From a beta proteobacterium L13 (GTDB taxonomy: Bacteria > Pseudomonadota > Gammaproteobacteria > Burkholderiales > Chromobacteriaceae), in assembly GCA_000335715.1 (NCBI GenBank), contig AMYZ01000003.1:124001-188000 (forward strand): 64,000 nt of DNA. Reading direction: 5' to 3'. Positions 8,076 to 16,827 of the stretch are shown one piece after another. The translations under genes and the position numbers were made by a program. Below the pieces are notes generated by a model that saw only the letters and a program-made list of their open reading frames with translations, ran no database searches and was not told the origin of the DNA. Numbering within the stretch: the stretch's first letter is position 1; the number at the start of each line of letters is the position of its first letter.

Positions 8076-10109
8076 ATGAGCACCAATCCGCTGCTAGCCA
8101 ACTGGGATACGCCCCACCAGTTTCCCCCGTTCGACCAGATCGACGCCGCGCACTTTGTACCGGCGTTCGAGGCGCTGTTCGCTGCCCATCAGGCCGAGCT
8201 GGACACCATTGCGGCCAACCCGGCTGCCCCCGATTTTGCCAATACCGTTGCCGCACTGGCCCAGAGTGGCCTGCTGCTGGAACGCGCCAGCTTGCTGCTG
8301 GATAACCTGTCTGCCTCGGTAGGCAGCGACGCGCTGCAGGCGGTAGAGCGCGACATGGCGCCGCGTCTGGCCGCGCACCACAGCAGCGTGTACCTGAACG
8401 CCGCGCTGTTTGCCCGCCTGGATGCGGTGTACCGCGAGCGCGCCGCGCTGGGGCTGGACGAAGAACAACAGCGCCTGCTGGCGCGCCTGCACCGCAACTT
8501 CGTACGCGCCGGTGCCCGGCTGGATGGCGAGGCGCGCAGCCGCTTTGCTGCCATCGTGTCGCGCCTGGCCGAGCTGCAAACCGCGTTCAGCCAGAACGTG
8601 CTGGCCGACGAGGGCGAGTACGTGCTGCCGCTGGGCGAGCAGGATATCGACGGCCTGCCCGGCTACGTGCTGGACGCCGCGCGCAACGCCGCCACCGAAC
8701 GCGGGCTGGCTGGCTACGCGTTGACGCTGTCGCGTTCGGCGGTGATCGGTTTCCTGACCTACTCCACCCGCCGCGACCTGCGCGAGCAGCTGTGGCGCGC
8801 CTGGACCAGCCGTGGCGAAAACCCGGCGCGCGCCAACGCGCCGCTGGCGCGCGAGATCCTGGCGCTGCGTACCGAAAAAGCCGCGCTGCTGGGCTACGCC
8901 AGCTACGCCGACTACGCGCTGGAAGACCGCATGGCCGGCAAGCCGCAGGCGGTGTACGACCTGCTGGCGCAAGTGTGGGAGCCGGCCAAGCAACGTTTTG
9001 CCGCCGAAAAAGTCATGCTGCAACAGGAAGCGGCGCGCCAGGGCCTGCCGCAAGACATCCAGCCGTGGGACTGGTGGCTGCTGGCCGAAAAAGTACGCGT
9101 GGCGCGCTACGCGCTGGACGATGCCCAGATCAAGCCCTACTTCAGCCTGCCGCGCATGCAGGCCGCCATGTTCGACGTGGCCGGCCGCCTGTTCGGCCTG
9201 CAGTTCGCCCCGCGTGACGACCTGCCGCGCTACCACCCCGACGTGCGGGTATGGGAAGTGCGCCGCGACGACGCGGTGATCGGCCTGTTCATCGGCGACA
9301 ACTACGCGCGCCAGGGCAAACGTGGCGGGGCGTGGATGCACTTGTTCCAGCAGCAAAGCGGCAAGGGCACAGACCGCGTGCTGCCTATCGTCATCAACAA
9401 CAACAACTTTGCCAAGGCCGGCAGCGGCCCTACTCTGCTGAGCTTTGACGACGTGCGCACGCTGTTCCACGAGTTCGGCCACGCGCTGCACGGCCTGCTG
9501 TCCGATGTGCAGTACCGCCTGCTGTCCGGCCCCAATACGCCGCAGGACTACGTGGAGCTGCCGTCGCAGCTGCTGGAAAACTGGGCACTGGTGCCGGAAG
9601 TGCTGGCCGAGCACGCGCGCCATGTGGACACTGGCGAGCCGATTCCGCCGGCACTGGTGGCCGCTATCAAGGCCGCCAGCACCTTCAACCAGGGCTTCGA
9701 GACTGTGCGCTACAGCGCGTCCACGCTGATCGACCTGGCACTGCACCAGCGTAACGATACGGATGGCGTGGACATCCTGGCGTTTGAAGCCGCCGAGCGC
9801 ACGCGCCTGGGCGTGCCGCCGGAAGCGGGCATGAACCACCGCCTGCCGCACTTTGGCCACGTGTTTTCCGACGACTACTACGCCGCCGGCTACTACGTGT
9901 ACATGTGGGCCGAGGTGCTGGAGGCGGAAGCGTTTGCCGCGTTCGAGGAGGCGGGTAACCCGTTTGACGCCGCGCTGGCCGCCAAGCTGCAGCGTTACAT
10001 CTACAGCGCCGGCGACGCGCGCGAGCAGCGGGCGGCGTTCCGCGCCTTCCGCGGGCACGACCCGCAGGCGGCACCCATGCTGGAAAAACGTGGCCTGCTA
10101 GCGGTGTAA
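8076..10109 (+). CDS. prlC: oligopeptidase A (M3 metallopeptidase)
   Basis: A 677-residue cytosolic zinc endopeptidase, the usual length for PrlC/OpdA. The HEXXH zinc motif is HEFGH at residues 465-469, inside LFHEFGHALHGLLS. The downstream family motif with the third zinc ligand is also present. It degrades short peptides, including cleaved signal peptides. The start at 8076 follows AGAAAGG. It stands alone; a GC-rich inverted repeat at 10131-10155 separates it from the convergent response regulator. One copy of the dispersed 10-mer starts two bases after its stop. Confidence 0.93.
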   Translation: MSTNPLLANWDTPHQFPPFDQIDAAHFVPAFEALFAAHQAELDTIAANPAAPDFANTVAALAQSGLLLERASLLLDNLSASVGSDALQAVERDMAPRLAAHHSSVYLNAALFARLDAVYRERAALGLDEEQQRLLARLHRNFVRAGARLDGEARSRFAAIVSRLAELQTAFSQNVLADEGEYVLPLGEQDIDGLPGYVLDAARNAATERGLAGYALTLSRSAVIGFLTYSTRRDLREQLWRAWTSRGENPARANAPLAREILALRTEKAALLGYASYADYALEDRMAGKPQAVYDLLAQVWEPAKQRFAAEKVMLQQEAARQGLPQDIQPWDWWLLAEKVRVARYALDDAQIKPYFSLPRMQAAMFDVAGRLFGLQFAPRDDLPRYHPDVRVWEVRRDDAVIGLFIGDNYARQGKRGGAWMHLFQQQSGKGTDRVLPIVINNNNFAKAGSGPTLLSFDDVRTLFHEFGHALHGLLSDVQYRLLSGPNTPQDYVELPSQLLENWALVPEVLAEHARHVDTGEPIPPALVAAIKAASTFNQGFETVRYSASTLIDLALHQRNDTDGVDILAFEAAERTRLGVPPEAGMNHRLPHFGHVFSDDYYAAGYYVYMWAEVLEAEAFAAFEEAGNPFDAALAAKLQRYIYSAGDAREQRAAFRAFRGHDPQAAPMLEKRGLLAV

Positions 10110-10130
10110 GGTTGGCCGCATGGCACGTAG

Positions 10131-10155
10131 CAAGGCCGCCCTGTGGGCGGCCTTG
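10131..10155. terminator. bidirectional terminator-like hairpin
   Basis: Perfect 10-base arms CAAGGCCGCC (10131-10140) and GGCGGCCTTG (10146-10155) with a 5-base loop lie between the convergent prlC and response regulator genes. The T tract is weak (TCTTG). Confidence 0.65.
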
Positions 10156-10168
10156 TCTTGTGTGGCCG

Positions 10169-10936
10169 CTAGGCGGCGCTGATATGCTGCGCGTCCAGCA
10201 TATAGCCTTCGCCGCGTACGGTGCGGATCAGCGCCGGGTTGCGCGGGTCGTCGCGCAGCTTGCCGCGCAGGCGCGAGATCAGGATATCGATGCTGCGGTC
10301 GAACACGTCCACCGTGCCGCCGCGGGTCAGGTCCAGCAGCAGCTCGCGGTCCAGCACCGTGTGCGGGCGCTGTACCAGCACCGACAGCAGGCGGAATTCG
10401 GCGCTGGATAGCGGGATGACGGTCCCCTGCGGGTCGTGCAGCTGGCGCAGGGTGCTGTTGAGCAGCCAGTTGCCAAAGCGGATGCGCTGGTGGCCGCTGT
10501 CGGGCAGCGCCGGGCTGGCCTGGCTGCGGTTGCGGCGCAGCACCGAGTGCAGACGGGCTACCAGCTCGCGGGTGTCGAACGGCTTGGACAGAAAGTCGTC
10601 GGCGCCGATTTCCAGGCTGATGATGCGCTCGGTCAGGTCGTTGCGCGCGCTCATCATCAGAATGGGGATATCGGACTGGCTGCGCAGCCGTTTGCACAGG
10701 CTCAGGCCGTTTTCGCCGGGCAGCATCAGGTCCAGCACGATGGCGTCAAAATGCTGGCGCGCAAGCCAGGCTTCCATTTCGCGGCCGTCTGCCGCGCCCT
10801 CGGCCAGCATGGCAAAACCGCCCAGGTATTGGCAGACCAGTTCGCGTATTGCCTGGTCGTCGTCTACCACCAGAACGCGCAGGCTATCGCCTGAAAAAGG
10901 GCCGGGTGTCGCGGTGGCGTCTGTCGTGTGCTGCAT
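10169..10936 (-). CDS. OmpR-family response regulator (orphan)
   Basis: A 255-residue two-domain regulator using the ATG at 10936 (MQHTTDATAT). The receiver domain (about 18-135) has the acidic pocket DDD at 25-27, the phospho-acceptor Asp69 in IVLDLMLPG and Lys118 in LSKPF. The C-terminal winged helix (about 155-250) has the OmpR/PhoB pattern LSSAEFRLL and SRLRGKLRDDPRNPALIRTVRGEGY. It would act as a phosphorylation-controlled transcription factor. No histidine kinase is adjacent, so its partner is elsewhere. A copy of the dispersed 10-mer lies 22 bases upstream of the start. Confidence 0.88.
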   Translation of the reverse strand: MQHTTDATATPGPFSGDSLRVLVVDDDQAIRELVCQYLGGFAMLAEGAADGREMEAWLARQHFDAIVLDLMLPGENGLSLCKRLRSQSDIPILMMSARNDLTERIISLEIGADDFLSKPFDTRELVARLHSVLRRNRSQASPALPDSGHQRIRFGNWLLNSTLRQLHDPQGTVIPLSSAEFRLLSVLVQRPHTVLDRELLLDLTRGGTVDVFDRSIDILISRLRGKLRDDPRNPALIRTVRGEGYMLDAQHISAA

Positions 10937-11176
10937 GCTGTGTCCGTGGTCAGGCCTGGTTGGCCGCAGGGGCGGTGCCAGGTAGCGGCGCGGCCAGGCA
11001 CGGCTGTGCGTGGCGTGCCGTGTGTGGGTAAGGTGGCGTCTGGTACAGCTTAATGGGGCAATGCCCCGCTGATTTGTGCGCTTTGTATGGGTTTTCATAC
11101 AAAGTGGCCAAACGGTGGCAATAATGGCACCCGTAGACTGCAGCAAATCACTGCTGCCGCCTTGCGGCTTGTTGCC

Positions 11177-11704
11177 ATGCCCATTCGCCCGTTTTTCCGC
11201 CTGGCGCTGTCCGGCTGCCTGGGTTTGCTGTCCGGTTGCATTACCGTACAAAACCTGCCCAGCCCGGCGCGTGACGTGTTTACCTTTTCGTTTTCTACCG
11301 CCAGCGAAATGCAGGCCATGGCCGAAAAGGCAGAGCAGAGCGCGTCACGCCGCCCTGCCCCTTTCCAGAAAATCTGTATCGAGTGGAACGAGGCGGTGAC
11401 CGTACCGGACATGCTGACGGTGATCGAGGCGGCCTTGCGCCGCCGCCGCATAGAAACCCAGGTATACGCACCGGGTGCGGTGCCGGGCGGCTGCGTGACG
11501 CTGGTGTACGCGGCCACCCGCGCGTGGGAGCAGGATTTTTCCTACCTGAACTACGCCAGCATGGCGCTGAAACAGGGCAGCACCACGCTGGGCAAGGTGG
11601 TGTACGAGCCGCGCATGCTGGGTTTCGACCGCTGGGCCAGCACCGAGGCCAAGCTGATTTTCCTGCTGGACGAGCTGGTATCCAGCCCGCCGCGCTTGCC
11701 TTAG
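11177..11704 (+). CDS. putative lipoprotein of unknown function
   Basis: The start at 11177 gives a 175-residue protein with a signal peptide and lipobox (CLGLLSGC, Cys near residue 21). The mature part contains KICIEWNEAVTVPDM, a segment of helix-forming Arg residues (RRRRIETQVY) and a C-terminal YASMALKQGSTTLGKVVYEP. It is probably anchored in the outer membrane facing the periplasm. The arrangement resembles small envelope lipoproteins of the Sbal_3080 kind, but I cannot confirm that. It ends by overlapping the flgH stop codon tail to tail (TTAG). Confidence 0.65.
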   Translation: MPIRPFFRLALSGCLGLLSGCITVQNLPSPARDVFTFSFSTASEMQAMAEKAEQSASRRPAPFQKICIEWNEAVTVPDMLTVIEAALRRRRIETQVYAPGAVPGGCVTLVYAATRAWEQDFSYLNYASMALKQGSTTLGKVVYEPRMLGFDRWASTEAKLIFLLDELVSSPPRLP

Positions 11705-12369
11705 TAAAGGGTTACCGCGGCACCAAACAGGAACTGCACCCAGGCCAGCACGCTGGCGTCCAGCGGCATGTTCTGGTTGATCTGGTCCAGACGGGCGTTA
11801 ATGACGTAGCGCGACGAGATGCTGTTGTTCGGCTGTAGCTGTGCGCTGTTGATGATGCCGGAAAAGCGCAGCGTGCTTTGCTTGCCGTTGAGCAGCACCA
11901 CCTTGTCGCCGCCTACCACCAGGTAGCCGTTGGGCAGCACGTCCAGCACCGACACCATCATGTTGCCGCTGATCTTGGTGCGGTTGTTCATTTTGCTGTC
12001 GTCTTTGTCGGCCAGCGAATAGCTGGAATTCACGTTCACATCGAACACTTCTTTTACCAGGCCTGGCAGGGTATGCAGCGCGCCCGGGCCTTTTACCGTA
12101 TTGGCGCCGGTGGCTTTGTCGTCCAGCGCGCGGCTGGTGCTGCTGCTCATGTCTTCTTCTATGCTCACCGTTACCGCGTCGCCTACGTGGCGGGCGATTT
12201 GTGTCTCGAAGAACAGCCTGGCGGTGGCCGGGTTGAAAATGCCGCCGTCGCCAGGCGAGGCCAGCATAGGCTTGAGCTGGGGGTAGCTGCTGGTGGGCAG
12301 CTGCACCACGGAATGGGTAGTGCAGGCGGCAAGCAGGAGCACGGGGCAGAGCAAGGCGAGGCGGCGCAT
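11701..12369 (-). CDS. flgH: flagellar L-ring protein FlgH, outside a flagellar operon
   Basis: A 222-residue lipoprotein from the ATG at 12369. The signal peptide ends in a lipobox, LLLAACTT (Cys16). The mature part carries the FlgH hallmarks [23 protein letters not shown], long Ser/Thr-rich middle and [18 protein letters not shown]. FlgH forms the outer-membrane L ring around the flagellar rod. In most genomes flgH lies between flgG and flgI. Here it is isolated between an unknown lipoprotein and purT. It may be a second copy or a dispersed arrangement. Confidence 0.85.
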   Translation of the reverse strand: MRRLALLCPVLLLAACTTHSVVQLPTSSYPQLKPMLASPGDGGIFNPATARLFFETQIARHVGDAVTVSIEEDMSSSTSRALDDKATGANTVKGPGALHTLPGLVKEVFDVNVNSSYSLADKDDSKMNNRTKISGNMMVSVLDVLPNGYLVVGGDKVVLLNGKQSTLRFSGIINSAQLQPNNSISSRYVINARLDQINQNMPLDASVLAWVQFLFGAAVTLY

Positions 12370-12559
12370 GGTGCGGGTCCGGTTTGTGGTGTCCGGTATC
12401 ATTCAAGCAGCGCCGTGTATCGGGCATATCCTGGCATGGTCGCCATTTTGTCCTGCCCTGCAACAGGCCGTTTACAAAGCCGACATGCTGCATGCGCGCC
12501 ACGGCGGCGGTGGTTTGGCATACCATACCGGCTGTCATTTTGGCCTTCGGGAGCTTGTC

Positions 12560-13762
12560 ATGCGTATTGGTACCCCTCTTTCCGCGTCGGCACGACGCGT
12601 CATGCTGCTGGGCAGCGGCGAACTGGGCAAGGAAGTGGTGATCGCCCTGCAACGGTTGGGCGTGGAAACCATCGCGGTGGACCGTTACCCGGACGCGCCG
12701 GCCATGCAGGTGGCGCACCGCAGCCACGTCATCAATATGGCGGACCCCGCCGCGCTGCGTGCGCTGGTAGAGGCCGAGCGCCCGCACCTGGTGGTGCCGG
12801 AAATCGAAGCCATTGCTACCGAAGAGCTATTGCGCATCGAGGCAGACGGCCTGGCTGAGGTGATTCCTACCGCGCGTGCGGCCAACCTCACCATGAACCG
12901 CGAAGGCATCCGCCGCCTGGCAGCCGAGGAGCTGGGCCTGCCCACCTCGCCGTACGCGTTTGCCAGCAGCCTGGCCGAACTGCAGGCCGCCATCGACGCC
13001 GGCATCGGCTACCCCTGCCTGGTGAAGCCGGTGATGTCGTCTAGCGGCAAGGGCCAGTCGCTGCTGAAAGGCCCGGCCGATGTGGCCGCCGCCTGGGATT
13101 ACGCTGTCAGCGCCGGCCGCGTGGACAAGGGCCGCGTCATCGTGGAAGGTTTCATCGATTTCGAGTACGAAATCACCCTGCTGACCGTACGCGCCAACGA
13201 CGGCCACGGCGGTGTAGCCACCCACTTCTGCGCCCCGGTGGGCCATTTGCAGCAGCGCGGCGATTATGTGGAAAGCTGGCAGCCGCAGGCGATGAGCGCG
13301 CTGGCGCAGCAGCGGGCGCAGGAGATGGCCGCCAAGGTCACCGCCGCGTTGGGTGGTCGGGGCCTGTTTGGCGTGGAGCTGTTTGTGAAGGGCGATACGG
13401 TGTGGTTCTCCGAAGTGAGCCCGCGCCCGCACGACACCGGGCTGGTGACGCTGGCCAGCCAGCGTTTCAGCGAGTTCGAGCTGCACGCGCGCGCCATTCT
13501 GGGCTTGCCGGTGGACGTGAGCCTGCGCACGCCAGCGGCGTCGGCGGTGATCTATGGCCGCCTGGAAGCGGCCGGTATTGCTTTTGACGGTGTGGCCGAG
13601 GCGCTGGCGGTACCGGGCGCGGATATCCGCCTTTTCGGCAAACCGGAAAGCTTCGAGCGCCGCCGCATGGGCGTGGCGGTGGCCTACGCCGACGACGTGG
13701 TCAGCGCCCGTGAGCGTGCCCGCGACGCCGCCGGCAAGGTGGTGCCGGTGCGCGGCGATTAA
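12560..13762 (+). CDS. purT: formate-dependent GAR formyltransferase 2
   Basis: A 400-residue ATP-grasp enzyme converting formate, ATP and glycinamide ribonucleotide to formyl-GAR in purine synthesis. The N-terminal Rossmann part reads [24 protein letters not shown]-grasp motifs include [17 protein letters not shown] and [27 protein letters not shown]. Length and motifs match PurT throughout. The start at 12560 follows GGGAG. It is monocistronic and ends before a long hairpin at 13798. The upstream 190 bases hold no other gene. Confidence 0.95.
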   Translation: MRIGTPLSASARRVMLLGSGELGKEVVIALQRLGVETIAVDRYPDAPAMQVAHRSHVINMADPAALRALVEAERPHLVVPEIEAIATEELLRIEADGLAEVIPTARAANLTMNREGIRRLAAEELGLPTSPYAFASSLAELQAAIDAGIGYPCLVKPVMSSSGKGQSLLKGPADVAAAWDYAVSAGRVDKGRVIVEGFIDFEYEITLLTVRANDGHGGVATHFCAPVGHLQQRGDYVESWQPQAMSALAQQRAQEMAAKVTAALGGRGLFGVELFVKGDTVWFSEVSPRPHDTGLVTLASQRFSEFELHARAILGLPVDVSLRTPAASAVIYGRLEAAGIAFDGVAEALAVPGADIRLFGKPESFERRRMGVAVAYADDVVSARERARDAAGKVVPVRGD

Positions 13763-13797
13763 GCCTGGCGGCCAAGGTTGGCCGCAGCTGTATACAA

Positions 13798-13827
13798 ACA
13801 AGGGCAAGCCGTATGGCTTGCCCTTGT
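13798..13827. terminator. bidirectional hairpin terminator
   Basis: 13-base perfect arms ACAAGGGCAAGCC and GGCTTGCCCTTGT flank a GTAT loop, between the convergent purT and Anbu genes. On the minus strand a short TTTGT follows. Confidence 0.75.
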
Positions 13828-13848
13828 GCATGGTGGCACCGCGCAGGC

Positions 13849-14598
13849 TTAGTCTGCGCCGTCGCCGTCCTTGAACCACAGCGCGTCCGGCAGCTGGCCG
13901 AACACCTCGCGCAGGCCCTCGCCCCAGCCCTGGCGTAGCTGCAGGAAATACGGGTCGTCTTCCGTGACGCGGTGGCGTGGCGGAAAACGGAAGTCGTCAC
14001 GCGGCTGCCACAGCAGGTCGATAGGCAGGCCTACCGACAGGTTGGAGCGGATGGTGGAGTCGAACGAGATCAGCGTGCACTTGATGGCTTGCGCCAGCGG
14101 CGTGCTGTGGCGGATAACGCGGTCGATGATGGGTTTGCCGTACTTGGCTTCGCCGATTTGCAGATACGGCGTGTCCGGCGTGGCTTCAATAAAGTTGCCC
14201 TGCGGGTAGATCTGGAACAGCCGCGGCGGCTCGCCACGGATTTGCCCGCCCACCAGAAAGCTGCAGCTGTAGTCCACGCCCTGGCTCTGGGTGTAGCCGC
14301 TGCCGTCGCGCGCCAGCACTTCGCGGATGGTGGCACCCACCAGTTCGGCGGCTTCGTACAGGTTTTTTACCGTGTGCAGGTTGGCCGCATCGTGCGTCAG
14401 CCGGCTTTTCAGCAAGCTGACCACGCTTTGCGTGGTGGCCAGGTTACCCGCGTTCAGCAGCACGATCTGGCGCTCGCCCGGTACGGCGATCACGTTCATT
14501 TTGCGGAAGGTAGCCACGTGGTCCACCCCCGCATTGGTACGCGAGTCCGATGCAAAGATCAGCCCCTCGTCTAGCACCATTCCTACACAGTACGTCAT
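13849..14598 (-). CDS. Anbu proteasome-type peptidase
   Basis: A 249-residue Ntn-hydrolase of the Anbu (ancestral beta subunit) family. It starts MTYCVGMVLDEGLIFASDSRTNAGVD, the conserved N-terminus in which the residue after Met is the presumed nucleophile and D18-S19-R20 lie in the active-site strand. Anbu assembles into cytosolic open ring/helix structures. Its gene is the last of a five-gene operon in which ATP-grasp, alpha-E and transglutaminase-like proteins always accompany it. The natural substrate is unknown. The start overlaps the transglutaminase stop (ATGA). Confidence 0.92.
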   Translation of the reverse strand: MTYCVGMVLDEGLIFASDSRTNAGVDHVATFRKMNVIAVPGERQIVLLNAGNLATTQSVVSLLKSRLTHDAANLHTVKNLYEAAELVGATIREVLARDGSGYTQSQGVDYSCSFLVGGQIRGEPPRLFQIYPQGNFIEATPDTPYLQIGEAKYGKPIIDRVIRHSTPLAQAIKCTLISFDSTIRSNLSVGLPIDLLWQPRDDFRFPPRHRVTEDDPYFLQLRQGWGEGLREVFGQLPDALWFKDGDGAD

Positions 14599-15389
14599 TG
14601 CTGACCGGCCTCCGATACCTTGGCATGAGTGTGAAGGGCTTCGCTGCCACCGCCGCGACGTACGCCGCGCACCGGGCTGGCGTCGCTGTAATCCAGACCA
14701 ACAGCCAGCTTCAGATGGTGGCGGTCGGGGCGCTGGCGGTTGCTGATGTCGAAACCCAGCCATTGTTCGCCGTCGTAGGCTTCCGCCCAGGCGTGGCTGG
14801 CCACGTGGGTGTCACGGTCGCTCAGCAGGTAGCCGCTGACATAGCGCGCCGGCAGCCCCAGGCTGCGGCAGGCCGCGATGAAAACGTGGCTGTGATCCTG
14901 ACACACGCCGGCACCCAGCGCCAGCGCCTGCGCCGCCGTGGTACCGGCGTGGGTGATGTCCTGGGTGTAGGGCATGGCGTCGGCGATGGCCAGCATGAGC
15001 GCCGTGAGCCCGTCTTCCGGGTTGGCCGCAATGGCGTCGGCGTGGCTGGCGGCCAGCGCCAGGATGGCTTCACTGGGCTCGGTGAGCGGGCTGTCGCGCA
15101 GGAACACCGGTGCCGGCAGGGTTTCCGGCTGCTCGGCCCAGCTATCGTTGGTTTCCACTACGCCACGGGCTTTCAGGCGGATTTCGCTGTGCGGGGTGTC
15201 CAGCGTCAGTACGTGCAGGATATTGCCGAAGGCGTCCACGCTTTCGCTGGCGACGCCGGGCAGGTCCAGCTGCCAGCTGATGATGTGCTGGTGGCCGCTG
15301 TTGCCGGGGGTCAGGCGCAGGTACTGCGTGCTATGGCTGACGGTGTCGTCGTAGCGATAGACCGTTTCGTGGTCGATGGTCAGTTTCAT
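14595..15389 (-). CDS. transglutaminase-like cysteine protease of the Anbu operon
   Basis: A 264-residue protein with an N-terminal beta domain (MKLTIDHETVYRYDDTVSHSTQYLRL) and a transglutaminase core. The triad is Cys163 in GVCQDHSHV, His199 in ASHAWAEAY and Asp214 in GFDISN. Such enzymes hydrolyse or form amide bonds on Gln or isopeptides. The gene is flanked by 4-base ATGA overlaps with the GNAT upstream and Anbu downstream, so it is translationally coupled to both. No signal peptide is seen, so it is cytosolic. Confidence 0.9.
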   Translation of the reverse strand: MKLTIDHETVYRYDDTVSHSTQYLRLTPGNSGHQHIISWQLDLPGVASESVDAFGNILHVLTLDTPHSEIRLKARGVVETNDSWAEQPETLPAPVFLRDSPLTEPSEAILALAASHADAIAANPEDGLTALMLAIADAMPYTQDITHAGTTAAQALALGAGVCQDHSHVFIAACRSLGLPARYVSGYLLSDRDTHVASHAWAEAYDGEQWLGFDISNRQRPDRHHLKLAVGLDYSDASPVRGVRRGGGSEALHTHAKVSEAGQQ

Positions 15390-15907
15390 GATGCCTCCAC
15401 GAGATCGCGGGTAAGGGGGAGTTGCCAGTAGGCCACGTCCAGCCAGCGGCCGAACTTGCGGCCAACCTGCTCGAAATGGGCTACCTGCCGGAAGCCCAGC
15501 GCACGATGCAGGCCGTCGCTGGCCGGGTTGGGCTGCGCCACACCGCCAATCACGGTATGCATGCCCAGCACGGCCAGGCGGCGGATCAGTTCGCGGTACA
15601 GCAGCTTGCCCACGCCCTGGCCTACCGTGGCCTGGCGCATGTAGATGCTGCTTTCCACCGCGTGGCGGTAGGCCGGGCGCACGCGCCAGCGTGTGGCGTA
15701 GGCGTAGCCCAGCATGTCGCCGCCGGCTTCGGCCACCAGCCACGGCAGGCCTTGTGCCTGGGTGCTGGCAATGCGTTCGGCCATCTCGCTGACGGCCACC
15801 GGTTTTTCCTCGAACGAGATGGTGGTGTACTCGATGTAGGGGTTGTAGATGGCGCAGATGGCGGCGGCGTCGTCCGGCGTGGCCTCGCGGATCAGTAATT
15901 CGCTCAT
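15386..15907 (-). CDS. GNAT N-acetyltransferase within the Anbu operon
   Basis: A 173-residue acetyltransferase of the phosphinothricin/ArsN-like type: MSELLIREATPDDAAAICAIYNPYI at the N-terminus, an acetyl-CoA loop QATVGQGVGKLLYRELIRRL and a C-terminal GFRQVAHFEQVGRKFGRWLDV. Related enzymes acetylate free amino groups of small amino-acid-like compounds. It is coupled by ATGA overlaps to the alpha-E gene before it and the transglutaminase after it. A GNAT is not one of the standard members of the Anbu cluster, so it may modify the unknown substrate or product here. Confidence 0.88.
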   Translation of the reverse strand: MSELLIREATPDDAAAICAIYNPYIEYTTISFEEKPVAVSEMAERIASTQAQGLPWLVAEAGGDMLGYAYATRWRVRPAYRHAVESSIYMRQATVGQGVGKLLYRELIRRLAVLGMHTVIGGVAQPNPASDGLHRALGFRQVAHFEQVGRKFGRWLDVAYWQLPLTRDLVEAS

Positions 15908-16827
15908 GCCGCCTCCAGGTAGGCACCGTGAATGGCGTCGCCCAGGTCGTGGATCTGGCTGAGAAACTGCGTGAGATAGGTATGGAGGCCGTCGTCCAGG
16001 ATGCTGTCGATCTGGCCGTAGCTCATTTCGGCGTGCAAGGTGGCGGCCTGGCGCTTGGCGCGGTGGCCGGTGTCGCCCTTGATGCGCGGCAGCAGCTCGG
16101 CGATTTCGTCCACGCAGGCGCGTAGCGAGCGTGGCACATCCGGGCGCAGGATCAGCAGCTCGGCCACCCGGCGCGAGCTGAGGGTGTCGCGGTACAGTTC
16201 GTGGTAGGCCTCGAAGGCGCCCAGCGAGCGCAGCAGCGCGCCCCACAGGTAAAAGTCGGCGGCGCTGTCTTCGGCGGCGTTGCCTACCAGGTGCGATTTC
16301 ACGTTGATCAGCCGTGCGGTGTTGTCGGCGCGCTCCATGAAGGTGCCCAGGCGGATGAACGAGAAGGCGTCGTTACGCTGGATGGTGCCGTAGGTGGTGC
16401 CGCGAAACAGGTGCGAGCGCTCTTTCACCCAGTCGAAAAAGCCGGCCAGCGGGCGGCCTTCCAGCCCCATCTGGCGGGCTTCCAGCCAGGTGGCATTGAT
16501 GCTTTCCCACATTTCGCCGGTGATCTTGCCGCGCACGGCGTGGGCGTTTTCGCGGGCGTATTTCAGGCAGTTCACGATGCAGGCAGGGTTGGCCGCATCA
16601 AAGGTCATGAAGTGCATCACGTCGCCGGCGGCCAGCTGCGGGTGGCGCGCGCGGCAGGCTTCCAGCGCGCCGGTGGTGGCCAGGGCGGCGCTGATGTCGG
16701 CACCGCCGCGCGATTGCGGCAGCAGCGACAGGCTGTGGGTCACGTCCAAGAGACGCGCCAGGTTTTCGGCGCGTTCCATATAGCGGCTCATCCAGTACAG
16801 CTGGGATGCGGTGCGCGAGAGCATCAT
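15904..16827 (-). CDS. alpha-E domain protein (DUF403)
   Basis: A 307-residue all-alpha protein. Its start, MMLSRTASQLYWMSRYMERAENLARLLDV, is diagnostic of the alpha-E family. Helices continue through a second MERADNTARLINV repeat near residue 190. The family is always linked to circularly permuted ATP-grasp proteins and often fused to them; a role in the same ligation reaction is inferred. The start overlaps the stop of the ATP-grasp gene (16824-16827) and the stop overlaps the GNAT start. Confidence 0.9.
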   Translation of the reverse strand: MMLSRTASQLYWMSRYMERAENLARLLDVTHSLSLLPQSRGGADISAALATTGALEACRARHPQLAAGDVMHFMTFDAANPACIVNCLKYARENAHAVRGKITGEMWESINATWLEARQMGLEGRPLAGFFDWVKERSHLFRGTTYGTIQRNDAFSFIRLGTFMERADNTARLINVKSHLVGNAAEDSAADFYLWGALLRSLGAFEAYHELYRDTLSSRRVAELLILRPDVPRSLRACVDEIAELLPRIKGDTGHRAKRQAATLHAEMSYGQIDSILDDGLHTYLTQFLSQIHDLGDAIHGAYLEAA

